Shown here: positions 54,398 through 62,914 of the stretch, piece by piece
How positions within the stretch are numbered: the first letter of the stretch is position 1
How the letters are laid out: each line of letters opens with the position of its first letter
Assembly (NCBI GenBank): GCA_004563405.1
Contig: SFTH01000001.1
Coordinates: 1-64,000 of the forward strand
Length of the DNA stretch: 64,000 bases
Direction: 5' to 3'
Source: a bacterium
GTDB taxonomy: Bacteria; Bacillota; Clostridia; Christensenellales; Aristaeellaceae
The notes under the pieces: generated by a model
Seen by the model: only the letters and a program-made list of their open reading frames with translations
Told to the model about the DNA's origin: nothing
Databases searched by the model: none
Made by a program: the position numbers and the translations under genes

Positions 54398-55638
54398 AGC
54401 GAGCGCTCGTGCTCTCCGGCGGCGGCTCCCGCGGCGCATACGAATGCGGCGCGTGGCAGGCCCTGCGGGAGATGAATATTCGCCTGGATGCGGTGTACGG
54501 CACGTCCATCGGCGCGATCAACGCCGCGCTGGTGGCCCAGGGCGACCTGGACGTGGCGGTGAAGCTGTGGGAAAACATACGCATGAATCAGATCGTCTCC
54601 ACCGAGGAGGGGGAGGAGTTTACCGTGGAGCGCATGATCTCCCGCAAGCGCGATCTGATTCCCTTTCTGCTGGAGAACGCAAAGAACTTTCTGATGGACA
54701 TCACACCCCTGGAAAACCTGGTGCACGAGACCCTGGACGAGGGCCGGGTGCGCGCCTCCGGCATGGAGCTGGGCGTGATGATCACCCGCGTGCCCCAGCT
54801 TTCGCCCCTGGAGGCCCGCCTGGGCGACATTCCCCAGGGGAAGCTGCATGACTATCTGCTGGCCTCCGCGTCCTGCTTTCCCATCTTTCCCCTGAAGCAG
54901 ATCGACGGCGAGTACTGCATGGACGGCGGCTATTCGGACAACATGCCCGTGGCCATGGCCATCGCCGACGGCGCGGACGAGATTATCGCCATCGACATCC
55001 ATCCCCAGCCGGTGCATCCGGAGTACGGCTGCATGCCCTTTCTGACGCTGGTGCACCCGCTGCACGAATTGTGCAACTTCCTGGACTTCAACGCCCAAGC
55101 GCTGCGCCGCAGCCGCCTGCTGGGCTACTACGACACGCTGAAGGTCTACGGCCGCCTCGACGGCGTGCGCTACACCTTCGTCCGGGTGAACGATCTAAAG
55201 GTCTCTTCCGCCGCCCGACGCTACACCGCCCGGGTGGCGCAGTTCGACGCGCGCGCCGGCGAGCGGGGTGGCGACGCGGTGCTCACCGGCGCGCTGGGCG
55301 CGGAGACGCCCCTGCGGCGGCTGAGCTGGAAGGAGGCGCTGCTGCGGGGCCTGGAGCTCTGCGCCCAGGTGATGGGCTTCCGGGAGGACGCCATCTACGA
55401 CATGGACGCGCTCACCGCCCGGCTGCTGGGCTTCGCCCGGGGGCAGGACGGCGGCGAAGCGCCCACGGAGCGCGGAGTGGCCGAGGCCGCGCGGGCGGGT
55501 GGCCGGGTTCTGGTGAGCTATCTCTTCAACGGCATGCGCCGGGATCCCGACTTCGTGAACAGCTGTGCCCGCAGGCTGTCCGACTATCCCATGGAGACCG
55601 CCGCAGCCCTGTATCTGGATTGCATGGACGAAGCGTGA
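54394..55638 (+). CDS. patatin-like phospholipase
   Basis: A 414-residue protein with an N-terminal patatin domain (about 1-180): oxyanion motif GGGSRGAYE (9-17), the catalytic Ser in GTSIGAIN (about 36-43), and DGGYSDN with the catalytic Asp near 178. A 230-residue C-terminal helical region is not assigned. Such enzymes hydrolyse acyl chains of lipids. GGAGG lies seven bases before the ATG, which overlaps the HAD stop (ATGA), so the pair is translationally coupled. Confidence 0.93.
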   Translation: MKRALVLSGGGSRGAYECGAWQALREMNIRLDAVYGTSIGAINAALVAQGDLDVAVKLWENIRMNQIVSTEEGEEFTVERMISRKRDLIPFLLENAKNFLMDITPLENLVHETLDEGRVRASGMELGVMITRVPQLSPLEARLGDIPQGKLHDYLLASASCFPIFPLKQIDGEYCMDGGYSDNMPVAMAIADGADEIIAIDIHPQPVHPEYGCMPFLTLVHPLHELCNFLDFNAQALRRSRLLGYYDTLKVYGRLDGVRYTFVRVNDLKVSSAARRYTARVAQFDARAGERGGDAVLTGALGAETPLRRLSWKEALLRGLELCAQVMGFREDAIYDMDALTARLLGFARGQDGGEAPTERGVAEAARAGGRVLVSYLFNGMRRDPDFVNSCARRLSDYPMETAAALYLDCMDEA

Positions 55639-55704
55639 GCGGCCCGCAGGCGCGCCGCTTTCCGAAGAAAAGTGCCTCCGGGCGGTTCGGCTCCGGCAAA
55701 GGAA

Positions 55705-56019
55705 GGCCGCCGGCTCTCCCCTGTGCGGGGAGGAGCCGGCGGCCTCAGCTTGTCAAAATAGATATTTTGACAAGCTGGTGGACGGGGGAGTATCTCCCCC
55801 GCCACTGCCACCCCCTCCAGATTTTGCTTGAATCCTCTGGATTCCGGCCGCAAAATCTGCAAGGAAGCGATTTTGTGAACAAAATCAGCTGCGTGGTCGC
55901 CGTACACGCCGCCGACCACGATTGAAAAGCGAAAGGGCTGCGGCCCTTTCGCGCTCTCCTGGGGTTTTTCGACAGCCTGGGCCGCCGGCTCTCCCCTGTG
56001 CGGGGAGGGGCCGGCGGCC
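55705..56019. repeat. palindrome-packed element 2 flanked by 40-bp direct hairpin repeats
   Basis: This fills the 417-base gap between the patatin gene and the convergent sortase gene. A 40-base hairpin occurs twice, at 55705-55744 and 55980-56019, differing at one base. Between are consecutive palindromes: a perfect 15-bp stem at 55746-55777; GGGGGAG/CTCCCCC near 55784-55800; CAGATTTTGC/GCAAAATCTG (55818-55859) with an inner AATCC/GGATT; GATTTTGT/ACAAAATC (55869-55886); CGTGGTCG/CGACCACG (55892-55920); and GAAAGGG/CCCTTTC (55931-55950). The left end (CAGCTTGTCAAAA) and the right end inverted (CAGGCTGTCGAAAA) are alike. The right copy is followed by TTTTC and could be a terminator. No coding frame is supported. 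Confidence 0.82.
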
Positions 56020-56055
56020 TTTTCTGTGGATGGCTCACTTTTTCGGGCGCGCCGC

Positions 56056-56982
56056 TCACGGGCCTGTGCGCCTGCACATCACGACGATGCGCGCGTCCTC
56101 CCCGTAGCAGGTGGACAGCGCGAGGAGGGCGTCGCCCGGATAGAGCTCCGCGCCGTCCCTCCAATACAGGGCGCGCTCCCGGATGCTTTCGGCAAAGCGG
56201 TCGAACTGATCCACCGACTGGAACCTGCGCGTTCCGGTGTAGGGCACATAGCCGTCGCTGCCGTCGCTGTCCGGAAGGACCAGCACGCCGACGGCCTCAT
56301 AGACCTCCCTCCGGTACAGCGTGTTCAGATAGACGGTGGGATGCGCCTGCAGGTATCCGCGCCTGCGGTAGCGGGAGAGCAGGCCGAACATGCTGCCGTC
56401 GTGCATGTTGTGGCCGTGCACGACCAGATACTGCGTGTCCTCCGCCAGGGGATGCGCCTCGTCCAGAAACAGCGTTCCGCTGGCGCTCTTTTTGCCGTTG
56501 AAGTCATGGTCGAGGTAATAGCGGTTGTCGCGGTAGACGACGGGCAGACTGACGACGCCCGGGATGCGCAGCCAGGCCACCATGTCCGGATTCTCTGCGT
56601 GCAGCTCTGCCGCCTCGGGCAGAATCGCGTCCCCGATGTACTGATAGGCGCGCAGCAGTTCCCGCACCGGGGTGGACGTGGGCTCCGCTTGGGCCTCGGG
56701 GCGGGGCGTCTCCGGCGCGTCCCCATACATCGCCTGAAGGGCCGCGTTTGTGCGCCGCGTCGAGACTGCGCGGATGGAGTATTGAACCAGGTTCACGGCG
56801 GCGTACAGAAACGCGGCGAGGAGCAGGGCCGCCGCCAGGGCGCGCCGCCAGTGGGTTCCGCGCCGTCCATGGGCGAAGAAGCGCGCCTTACCCGGCCCGC
56901 GCGCGCCGTCCCGTTGGGGCCGGTCTCCGCGCGGGCGGCGATGGAGGCTTTTCCTGTGAAGCTGTGTCGGTCTTTCCGGCAT
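56056..56982 (-). CDS. class B sortase
   Basis: A 308-residue membrane transpeptidase. A basic N-terminus precedes one membrane helix (about 47-68). The catalytic domain shows VVHGHNMHDGSMFG with His191 and LSTCYGEDARIVVM with Cys292 and Arg299, the class B arrangement. Sortases cleave a C-terminal sorting signal and anchor the protein to the wall or build pili. The divergent neighbour is an exported M6 protease with a PPETG-plus-membrane-tail signal, a likely substrate. A promoter lies upstream. Confidence 0.93.
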   Translation of the reverse strand: MPERPTQLHRKSLHRRPRGDRPQRDGARGPGKARFFAHGRRGTHWRRALAAALLLAAFLYAAVNLVQYSIRAVSTRRTNAALQAMYGDAPETPRPEAQAEPTSTPVRELLRAYQYIGDAILPEAAELHAENPDMVAWLRIPGVVSLPVVYRDNRYYLDHDFNGKKSASGTLFLDEAHPLAEDTQYLVVHGHNMHDGSMFGLLSRYRRRGYLQAHPTVYLNTLYRREVYEAVGVLVLPDSDGSDGYVPYTGTRRFQSVDQFDRFAESIRERALYWRDGAELYPGDALLALSTCYGEDARIVVMCRRTGP

Positions 56983-57064
56983 GCGCGCGTCACCGCCGAG
57001 GCGGTATTCCCCCTTCCGATTCTGCTGGCGCAGCCGCGTTCAGAGCCCGCTGCGTCCATGAACC

Positions 57065-57093
57065 ATTATAGCATGCGGGGCGGGCAAAGTCCA
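57065..57093 (-). promoter_or_regulatory. sortase promoter
   Basis: Minus strand: TGGACT, 17 bases, TATAAT (perfect), about 83 bases before the start codon. Confidence 0.7.
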
Positions 57094-57159
57094 TGCGCCG
57101 CGCCGGACGGCCGGAGCGCGTTTATTTCGATTCGTCATATTTTCTTCATGGTTCTTCTA

Positions 57160-57188
57160 TTGACTGTCCTTCCTCGATTCGTTACCAT
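57160..57188 (+). promoter_or_regulatory. M6 metalloprotease promoter
   Basis: TTGACT, 17 bases, TACCAT, 39 bases before ATG 57228. Confidence 0.65.
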
Positions 57189-57227
57189 TTTCTTACAGGA
57201 AGGAACCAAGGATGGGAGGAGGACGCT

Positions 57228-59222
57228 ATGAAGCTGAGACAATGGATCCGGGCGGCGATCGCACTGGCGCTGCTCTGCGTGCCGATGCGGGCGCTGGCCG
57301 TGCCGGCCTTTCCATTGCTGACTCCCATCGAGGATCCGCTCACGGGCGAAACCGTCGAGGGCTATCTGCGGGGCGACGAGCGCTTCTCCTACACCGTGGA
57401 CGCGATGGAGCGCGTGATTGCCGTCGATGAATACGGCTGTTTGCGCTATGTGATTCACGCGGGAGAAGAGTATTCCCTCGGAGGCTACCTCATCGGAGAA
57501 AACGGCGACACCGAAATCGGCGGCACGCCGGTCATGAGCGGGGACGCGCAGCTGGAGCGCAAGCTGCAGGCGCTGCACGAGGAGATCGCCGCGGCCCGGC
57601 CCGCGCGCTACGATCTGGAGGGGGACCGGGATCCCCTGACCGGCCACTATGTGTATGCCGAGCGCGAGAATGACGCGCTCTACGGCAAGCTGACGCAGTA
57701 CAGGACCTATCCCACGCCCGCGGGCTATGCGCCGCGGGGCGATTCGATTCCGCTGCTCGTCATCCGCGTGAACTATGCCGACGTGCAGTGCTGCTTTTCA
57801 GAGACCCAGTGGGGCGACATGATTTTCAACGTGCGCACGGGACTCACCGCCTTCTACCTGGAAAATTCCAACGGGAAGTTCACCTACCGCAGGGCGAGGG
57901 AGGATGGAGGCGTCGCAGACGACGGCGTCGTGACGGCGGAGCTGCCCATCTCCTGTCCGCGATACGACGGAACGAATCATTGCCTCACGCCGGGCGTGTA
58001 TCACGGAACGGACGGGAGGGACTACGCCATCTCCGACACGCCGATGCTGTTCGCCTACGCCGTGGCGGCGGTAGAGGACAAGCTGGATTTCACTGCTTAC
58101 GATCAAAACGGCGACGGGCGCATCGACCCCACGGAGCTGGCCGTCATGATCGTGCTTCCGGGGCTGAACGCCTCGGTGGATTTCAACAATCAGGCGGACG
58201 GCCAGCCGGGCGTCTGGCCCCACAGCTCGGTCATCTATTCCGGGTGGCAGGCTGCGGGCGGCGGGACGAAATACGACATTTTCCGCGTCCGGGTGGACGG
58301 CATGGAGGTGTACAAGTACACCATGACGGCGGAAAACGTGGGCACGCCCGCGACGGGCGTCGCTGCGGAGGACGTGTACGACTATTACAGCCGGACGGGC
58401 ACGCCGTTGATGACGCCTGTGGGCACCGCCTGCCACGAGCTGGGGCACGATCTGGGGCTGATGGATCTGTACAATACCTCTGCCGGCGAGACCGGAAGAA
58501 ACGTTGACGGCCTGAGCCTGATGGGCCTGGGCAGCTGGGGCTTCAAGAGCGGCGAGATTCCCGGTACGACGCCCGTGCACCTGGATGCGTTCAGCAAGAT
58601 TCATCTGGAGTTTTACGAGGCCACGGAGCTGGAGGGCGGCGGCCGCTATCCGCTCGCGCCCGCGTCCGATTCCGCCAACTACCGCATCCTCCGGATTCCC
58701 ACGGACGATCCCGGGGTCTACTATCTGGTGGAGAACCGCCAGCTCTCCGGCTTTGACGCGGGCCTGCTCTACGAAATGCTCGCCTTCCTGAACTATCGCG
58801 GCGATATGGAGGGCGGCCTGGTCGTCTGGCGCATCGACGAGCATGTGCTGGAGGAAACCTGGTGGGAAAACGCCGTCAACAACACCGAGGGCAGCTACGG
58901 AATCATGCCGCTGTTCTATGTGGACGATCCAGATGTTTCCCCCATGCTTGCCGGGGTGAGGATCTCCCCCCTGCTCAAGGATGGCATGTCTCCGGCGGTG
59001 CTGACGGATTGCAGCGAGACGCTGACGCTGCGGGCCGTCGGCCGGGAGAGCGACTGGATCCTTCCCGACGGGGGCGTTCTGGCGGCCGAGCTCCGCGTCC
59101 TGACCGGGGCGGACGAGCCGCCCGAGACCGGCGACGGCGGTCATCCGCTGCTGTGGCTGGCCGTCTGCCTGGCGGCCGGATTGGGCGCACTGGCCCTCCG
59201 GCGGCGAAGCAGGCGCTGCTGA
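57228..59222 (+). CDS. M6-family metalloprotease with C-terminal sorting signal
   Basis: A 664-residue secreted protease. A signal peptide (about 1-24, cleavage near ALA-VPA), a pro-region, and the M6 catalytic domain follow. The zinc motif CHELGHDLGLMD lies at about 402-413 (His403, Glu404, His407). A calcium-binding-type loop DQNGDGRIDPTE is at 292-303. The C-terminus has PPETG (631-635), a membrane helix and RRRSRRC, i.e. a cell-wall sorting signal of the PPxTG type. With the sortase next door, wall anchoring is likely. AGGAGGACG precedes the ATG. Confidence 0.93.
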   Translation: MKLRQWIRAAIALALLCVPMRALAVPAFPLLTPIEDPLTGETVEGYLRGDERFSYTVDAMERVIAVDEYGCLRYVIHAGEEYSLGGYLIGENGDTEIGGTPVMSGDAQLERKLQALHEEIAAARPARYDLEGDRDPLTGHYVYAERENDALYGKLTQYRTYPTPAGYAPRGDSIPLLVIRVNYADVQCCFSETQWGDMIFNVRTGLTAFYLENSNGKFTYRRAREDGGVADDGVVTAELPISCPRYDGTNHCLTPGVYHGTDGRDYAISDTPMLFAYAVAAVEDKLDFTAYDQNGDGRIDPTELAVMIVLPGLNASVDFNNQADGQPGVWPHSSVIYSGWQAAGGGTKYDIFRVRVDGMEVYKYTMTAENVGTPATGVAAEDVYDYYSRTGTPLMTPVGTACHELGHDLGLMDLYNTSAGETGRNVDGLSLMGLGSWGFKSGEIPGTTPVHLDAFSKIHLEFYEATELEGGGRYPLAPASDSANYRILRIPTDDPGVYYLVENRQLSGFDAGLLYEMLAFLNYRGDMEGGLVVWRIDEHVLEETWWENAVNNTEGSYGIMPLFYVDDPDVSPMLAGVRISPLLKDGMSPAVLTDCSETLTLRAVGRESDWILPDGGVLAAELRVLTGADEPPETGDGGHPLLWLAVCLAAGLGALALRRRSRRC

Positions 59223-59271
59223 CGGGTGCTTCGGACCGCACCCCTGCAATCGGGATTTCCCCATACAAAAC

Positions 59272-59307
59272 CGATCGACCGCAAGCGCAGCCGATCGTTT
59301 TTTTTTT
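59272..59307 (+). terminator. intrinsic terminator after the M6 protease gene
   Basis: CGATCG (59272-59277) pairs with CGATCG (59292-59297), with further pairing in the loop, followed by ten T residues (59298-59307). It lies between two convergent genes. Confidence 0.85.
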
Positions 59308-59348
59308 GTGTGTGTGCGATTGTCCTGCCCCGTGGGCGGAGCGGCGGA

Positions 59349-61265
59349 TCATTCCTCCGTGGGGCCGAGGCTGAAGGAGAGGTTGGCGTCCTTCATGTAG
59401 CCGCGGTTTCCGTTGTAGTCGACCAGCACCCAGCCGGTGTCCTCGTTGAAGGAGACCACCTTGAGGGAGAGATCTGCGGGGGCGCGGGCCAGCACGGAGG
59501 CGGTCTCGGCGGGCTCGGCGTAGATGTTGGCCCGGAGCTCGCCCTCGCCGAGGATGACGATCGCGTCGATCATCTCGCTGTCCACGGCGCTTGTGCCGGA
59601 CTGGCTGGCGAGCACGTCGGACTCGTCCTCGGAGGTTCCCTGCCAGAAGGAGAGGTACTGGTTCATCAGATAGCCGATGCCGCCGTTGTAGGCGACCTTC
59701 GTCCACTCCTCGCCCTTCTCCAGCACGCGCATGCTCGTGCCGTTGGCGACCTGACTCAGCACGTCGGCCTGGGCGTCGGGCTGGGCGCGCAGGTTCAGGC
59801 TTACGTCGTCCGAGCCGGTGTTGACGGTGGTGTAGGACACCGTGGCGTCCTTGAGATAGTCCATGAAGTCCGCGCTGGAGTAGTAGCTGCGGATCTCGGC
59901 GGCCAGGGAGTAACCGCCGGACAGGCGCTGCTCCACGGTGGCACCGAGGGTGTAGGTCTTGCCGCTGGTAGAGGTGAAGTTCACGATGTAGTTGTAGGTG
60001 GTTCCGGCGTTCTTCAGATACTTTTTGTAGATGTAGCCCACGCCGGCGTCGCACACGATCTGCGCCCAGCCGTCCTGGGTGGCCAGCACCGTGACCAGGT
60101 CGCCGTCCTTGACCTTGCCGATGGAGGCGCTGTCCGTGTTGGGCTTGGAGCGCACCAGGATGTTGGCGTAGGAGCAGTTGACCCGGCCGGTGGCGAGCTC
60201 CTCGTTGTCGTAGGAGATGGTGAATTCCTCGCCGCCCATGGCCTCCTGCACCTTGGCGAGCACATAGTACACCGCGTGCTGGGTGTCCGGCGTGGCCACG
60301 CCGTCCGCGGTGAGTCCGCAGAGGTTCTGGAACGTCTTCACGGCCTCGGAGACCTCCACGTCGTACACGCTGTCCACGGGACCGGTGTACACGCCCAGGG
60401 TCTTCAGGGCGGACTGGAGCTGCTTGACCACCGGGCCGCTCTGGCTCTCGGAGAAGGTGATGGAGCCGGTGGACACCGGAGCGTCGTCGGAGTAGATGAC
60501 CTCCAGCAGATCCTTGGTGGAGATGCCCGTCTGGGACAGGCCCAGATCCTTCTGGAGCTGCTTGACCACGCTGACCATTTCGTTTCCGTAGTTGCCGTCG
60601 TAGGCGCCGTCGTAGTAGCCCAGGTCGTTGAGACGGTGCTGAAGGTCCAGCACGTCGTTTCCGGTGCAGCCCCGGCCCAGATCGTCCTCGGAGATGCCCA
60701 GGAATTCGGAGTAGCTCATGCCGTCCTCACCGGTGTAGGAGGAGACGTACAGCAGCGCGCGCAGATCCTCTTCCTTCTCGCCGCTCTTGTAGATGTGCAC
60801 GCGGGTGCCCACCTTGCAGTTCTTGGCGATGAAGTAGGCGTCCTCCACCCGCAGGCGGATGCAGCCGTGAGAGGCCGGGTTGCCGAACTGGGCGATGGCC
60901 TTCTCGTTCATGGTGCTGTCGTCCTGGCGGTTGAAGGGGATGGAGTGGAAGAAGTAGGCGTAATAGATCTTCGACGGCCACTTGACCCAGGTGTAGGCGT
61001 TTGGCATCCAGTACCATTCCGTGCGCTCGTCATCGCGCTCCTTGTTGGGCATGTACCAGGTGCCGGTGGGCGTCTTGTTGCTCACGCCCGCCGAGCAGAG
61101 CATTTGCCGGGCGATGGTGTTGTCCTTGGTGTTGTAGATGGTGACGATCTGGTTGGTCAGATCCACCTCGATGTAGTAGGGCATGTTGTACTCCGCGAGG
61201 GCGGGAACCGCGCCCAGAAGGAGGGCGAGAACCAGAAGTACGGCCAGAGATCTCTTGAACTGCAT
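59349..61265 (-). CDS. L,D-transpeptidase with two peptidoglycan-binding and three SH3-like domains
   Basis: A 638-residue exported enzyme. Signal peptide 1-24 (PALA-EY). YkuD domain about 26-160 with catalytic HGCIRLR (Cys135). Two peptidoglycan-binding domains (about 200-258 and 272-332; VLDLQHRLNDLGYYDG and VVKQLQSALKTLGVY). Then three bacterial SH3-like repeats (about 363-418, 485-542 and 580-635; VRSKPNTDSA and LNLRAQPDAQ openings). It should make 3-3 cross-links outside the cell. ATG 61265 precedes the signal peptide; the frame extends upstream without one. A shorter paralogue lies at 12.1 kb. Confidence 0.94.
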   Translation of the reverse strand: MQFKRSLAVLLVLALLLGAVPALAEYNMPYYIEVDLTNQIVTIYNTKDNTIARQMLCSAGVSNKTPTGTWYMPNKERDDERTEWYWMPNAYTWVKWPSKIYYAYFFHSIPFNRQDDSTMNEKAIAQFGNPASHGCIRLRVEDAYFIAKNCKVGTRVHIYKSGEKEEDLRALLYVSSYTGEDGMSYSEFLGISEDDLGRGCTGNDVLDLQHRLNDLGYYDGAYDGNYGNEMVSVVKQLQKDLGLSQTGISTKDLLEVIYSDDAPVSTGSITFSESQSGPVVKQLQSALKTLGVYTGPVDSVYDVEVSEAVKTFQNLCGLTADGVATPDTQHAVYYVLAKVQEAMGGEEFTISYDNEELATGRVNCSYANILVRSKPNTDSASIGKVKDGDLVTVLATQDGWAQIVCDAGVGYIYKKYLKNAGTTYNYIVNFTSTSGKTYTLGATVEQRLSGGYSLAAEIRSYYSSADFMDYLKDATVSYTTVNTGSDDVSLNLRAQPDAQADVLSQVANGTSMRVLEKGEEWTKVAYNGGIGYLMNQYLSFWQGTSEDESDVLASQSGTSAVDSEMIDAIVILGEGELRANIYAEPAETASVLARAPADLSLKVVSFNEDTGWVLVDYNGNRGYMKDANLSFSLGPTEE

Positions 61266-61320
61266 GCTGTAACCTCGAATCTTGATGGACTTTGGGGGAA
61301 GCGCGCCGGCCGGGCGCGGG

Positions 61321-62568
61321 TCAGACGTAGAGTTCCGGGTCGTTGAAGAGATGGTCGATGAGCAGGACGCGCGCGCCGCGCACATCCAGTTCGTCAATGG
61401 ACCGCCGGTCGAGCCGCAGCTCGAAGGGGCCGCCCTCGGGGTAGTAGCGGAAGTCGCTCAGCGCGCGGCGGAGCCGGTTGCAGAAGACTTCGTCGGCAGC
61501 AGCGTACTCGCCCTGGAGCACCACCAGCTCGGGGTCGAACACCAGGGATACGTTGCGCAGCGCCATGGCGAAGTAGCGGGCCAGCTGCGACGCCAGCTCC
61601 CGGGCGTAGGCGTCGCCCCGGGCGGAGGCCGCGAACACGTCGCCCACGGCGATCTGCTCCACGCGCAGCGCGTTCAGCGACGATTCGGGATGGGCGGCGA
61701 TGGTCGCTGCGATGTTCCTGCGCAGCCGCTCGTTGCTCACCATGCGCTCAAAGCAGCCGTGGCTTCCGCAGCCGCACTCCTCCGCGTCCTCCGGCGCGAT
61801 GACCATGTGGCCGATCTCGCCGATGAGCGAGTCCTTTCCGTTGAGGATGCGGTCGTTTTCGATGAAGCTGGCGCAGACGCCGCCCCAGGAGGAAAAGACG
61901 GAGATCATCCGCTTGTGCTCCAGCTCCGGCTTGTGGAGGATGGAGCGGCCCACCACCTTGGCCACGTTTTCCACCAGGATGGGCGTGCCCGGCGCGAAGT
62001 AGGGCGCGAGGCGCTCCGCAATGGGGATGTTGCGGCCCCAGGCGGGGCGCAGGGAGTTGAACTTCAGGGTGTTGGTGCGGTAGTTGACCGTGCCGGAGGT
62101 GGACACGCACACGCCCGAGAGCGCCTCGCTCGCCACACCGCAGAGGGCGAGCAGCTCGCCGGAGATCGCGCCGATGCGCTCCATGGCTGCGTCCACGCTC
62201 TCGCTCAGCAGCTCCGGAAGGCTGCGGGCGGCGAGAATTTCGCCCCGCAGGTTCATCAGCGTCAGGTGCTGGCGGTCCGGCCAGAGGGATACGCTGAGCA
62301 GGCAGCGCTTCGTGGAGAGCGAAAACAGCTCCGGCGGCTTGCCTCCCACGCTGGTGGAGTGGCTCTTGCCCAGGGAGACGACGAGGCCCTTGGCCATGAA
62401 GAACTGGATGGCCTTCATCACCGTCTGGCGGCTGACGCCGATATCCTCCGCAATCTGACTCGCGGTGCAGGTATTCCCGCTGCGGAACTTCTCGAGTATC
62501 TGCATGCGGTTGCTGCGCTTGAGATCCGAGGGAAGCGTAGCTGTGAGCTGTGAAGCAGAGCTGACCAA
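61321..62568 (-). CDS. ROK-family transcriptional repressor
   Basis: A 415-residue regulator with an N-terminal winged HTH (about 14-75; ASQIAEDIGVSRQTVMKAI) and a C-terminal ROK sugar-kinase-like domain (about 85-400). The ROK zinc motif CGCGSHGC and EIGHMVI are present, as in NagC/XylR types. The ATP motif is degraded, as usual in repressors. It begins with TTG after GGAGGTG. Its divergent neighbour encodes a sugar-binding protein, so it probably represses that sugar-uptake operon, with a sugar as inducer. Confidence 0.92.
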   Translation of the reverse strand: MVSSASQLTATLPSDLKRSNRMQILEKFRSGNTCTASQIAEDIGVSRQTVMKAIQFFMAKGLVVSLGKSHSTSVGGKPPELFSLSTKRCLLSVSLWPDRQHLTLMNLRGEILAARSLPELLSESVDAAMERIGAISGELLALCGVASEALSGVCVSTSGTVNYRTNTLKFNSLRPAWGRNIPIAERLAPYFAPGTPILVENVAKVVGRSILHKPELEHKRMISVFSSWGGVCASFIENDRILNGKDSLIGEIGHMVIAPEDAEECGCGSHGCFERMVSNERLRRNIAATIAAHPESSLNALRVEQIAVGDVFAASARGDAYARELASQLARYFAMALRNVSLVFDPELVVLQGEYAAADEVFCNRLRRALSDFRYYPEGGPFELRLDRRSIDELDVRGARVLLIDHLFNDPELYV

Positions 62569-62601
62569 CAGAGCGCACCTCCGAAATTTTGGTTCAGATA
62601 T

Positions 62602-62630
62602 AAATTAACATAATACTGCGCAAAAATCAA
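62602..62630 (-). promoter_or_regulatory. ROK repressor gene promoter
   Basis: Minus strand: TTGATT, 17 bases, TAATTT, about 33 bases before the TTG start. Confidence 0.6.
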
Positions 62631-62786
62631 GGGAGTTTCTGTTGATGAAGCGGGGCGAATTTCAGAACGCAGCGGGCGCATGCGAGGCGCACGCAATGCG
62701 AAATACAAATTCTGCATTATATGTGCAAATACAGAGATGAATATATGGTTAAACCGTAGAATTTATGAGGAAGCGACAAAAAACAC

Positions 62787-62815
62787 TTGCACAGCTTCTC
62801 CAGGGTCGGTATAAT
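62787..62815 (+). promoter_or_regulatory. promoter of the sugar-uptake operon
   Basis: TTGCAC, 17 bases, TATAAT (perfect), 99 bases before ATG 62915. Confidence 0.8.
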
Positions 62816-62914
62816 AAAAGTAATAAAGTTACGAAACATCCCGGGACGTCCGGGGAAGGCGGATGCGTTGCCCGAAGAGGGCTGCAATATAAAGAAAGAC
62901 ATGGAGGTACTACA

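Larger units (their letters stand above)
62569..62914. other. 346-bp divergent control region between the ROK and sugar-binding genes
   Basis: AT-rich DNA holding the minus-strand ROK promoter and the plus-strand mglB promoter about 180 bases apart. No gene is supported. I looked for a ROK-type operator palindrome but found no convincing one. The leader from about 62820 to the ATG at 62915 is unusually long (about 95 bases) and GC-rich. Confidence 0.6.
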
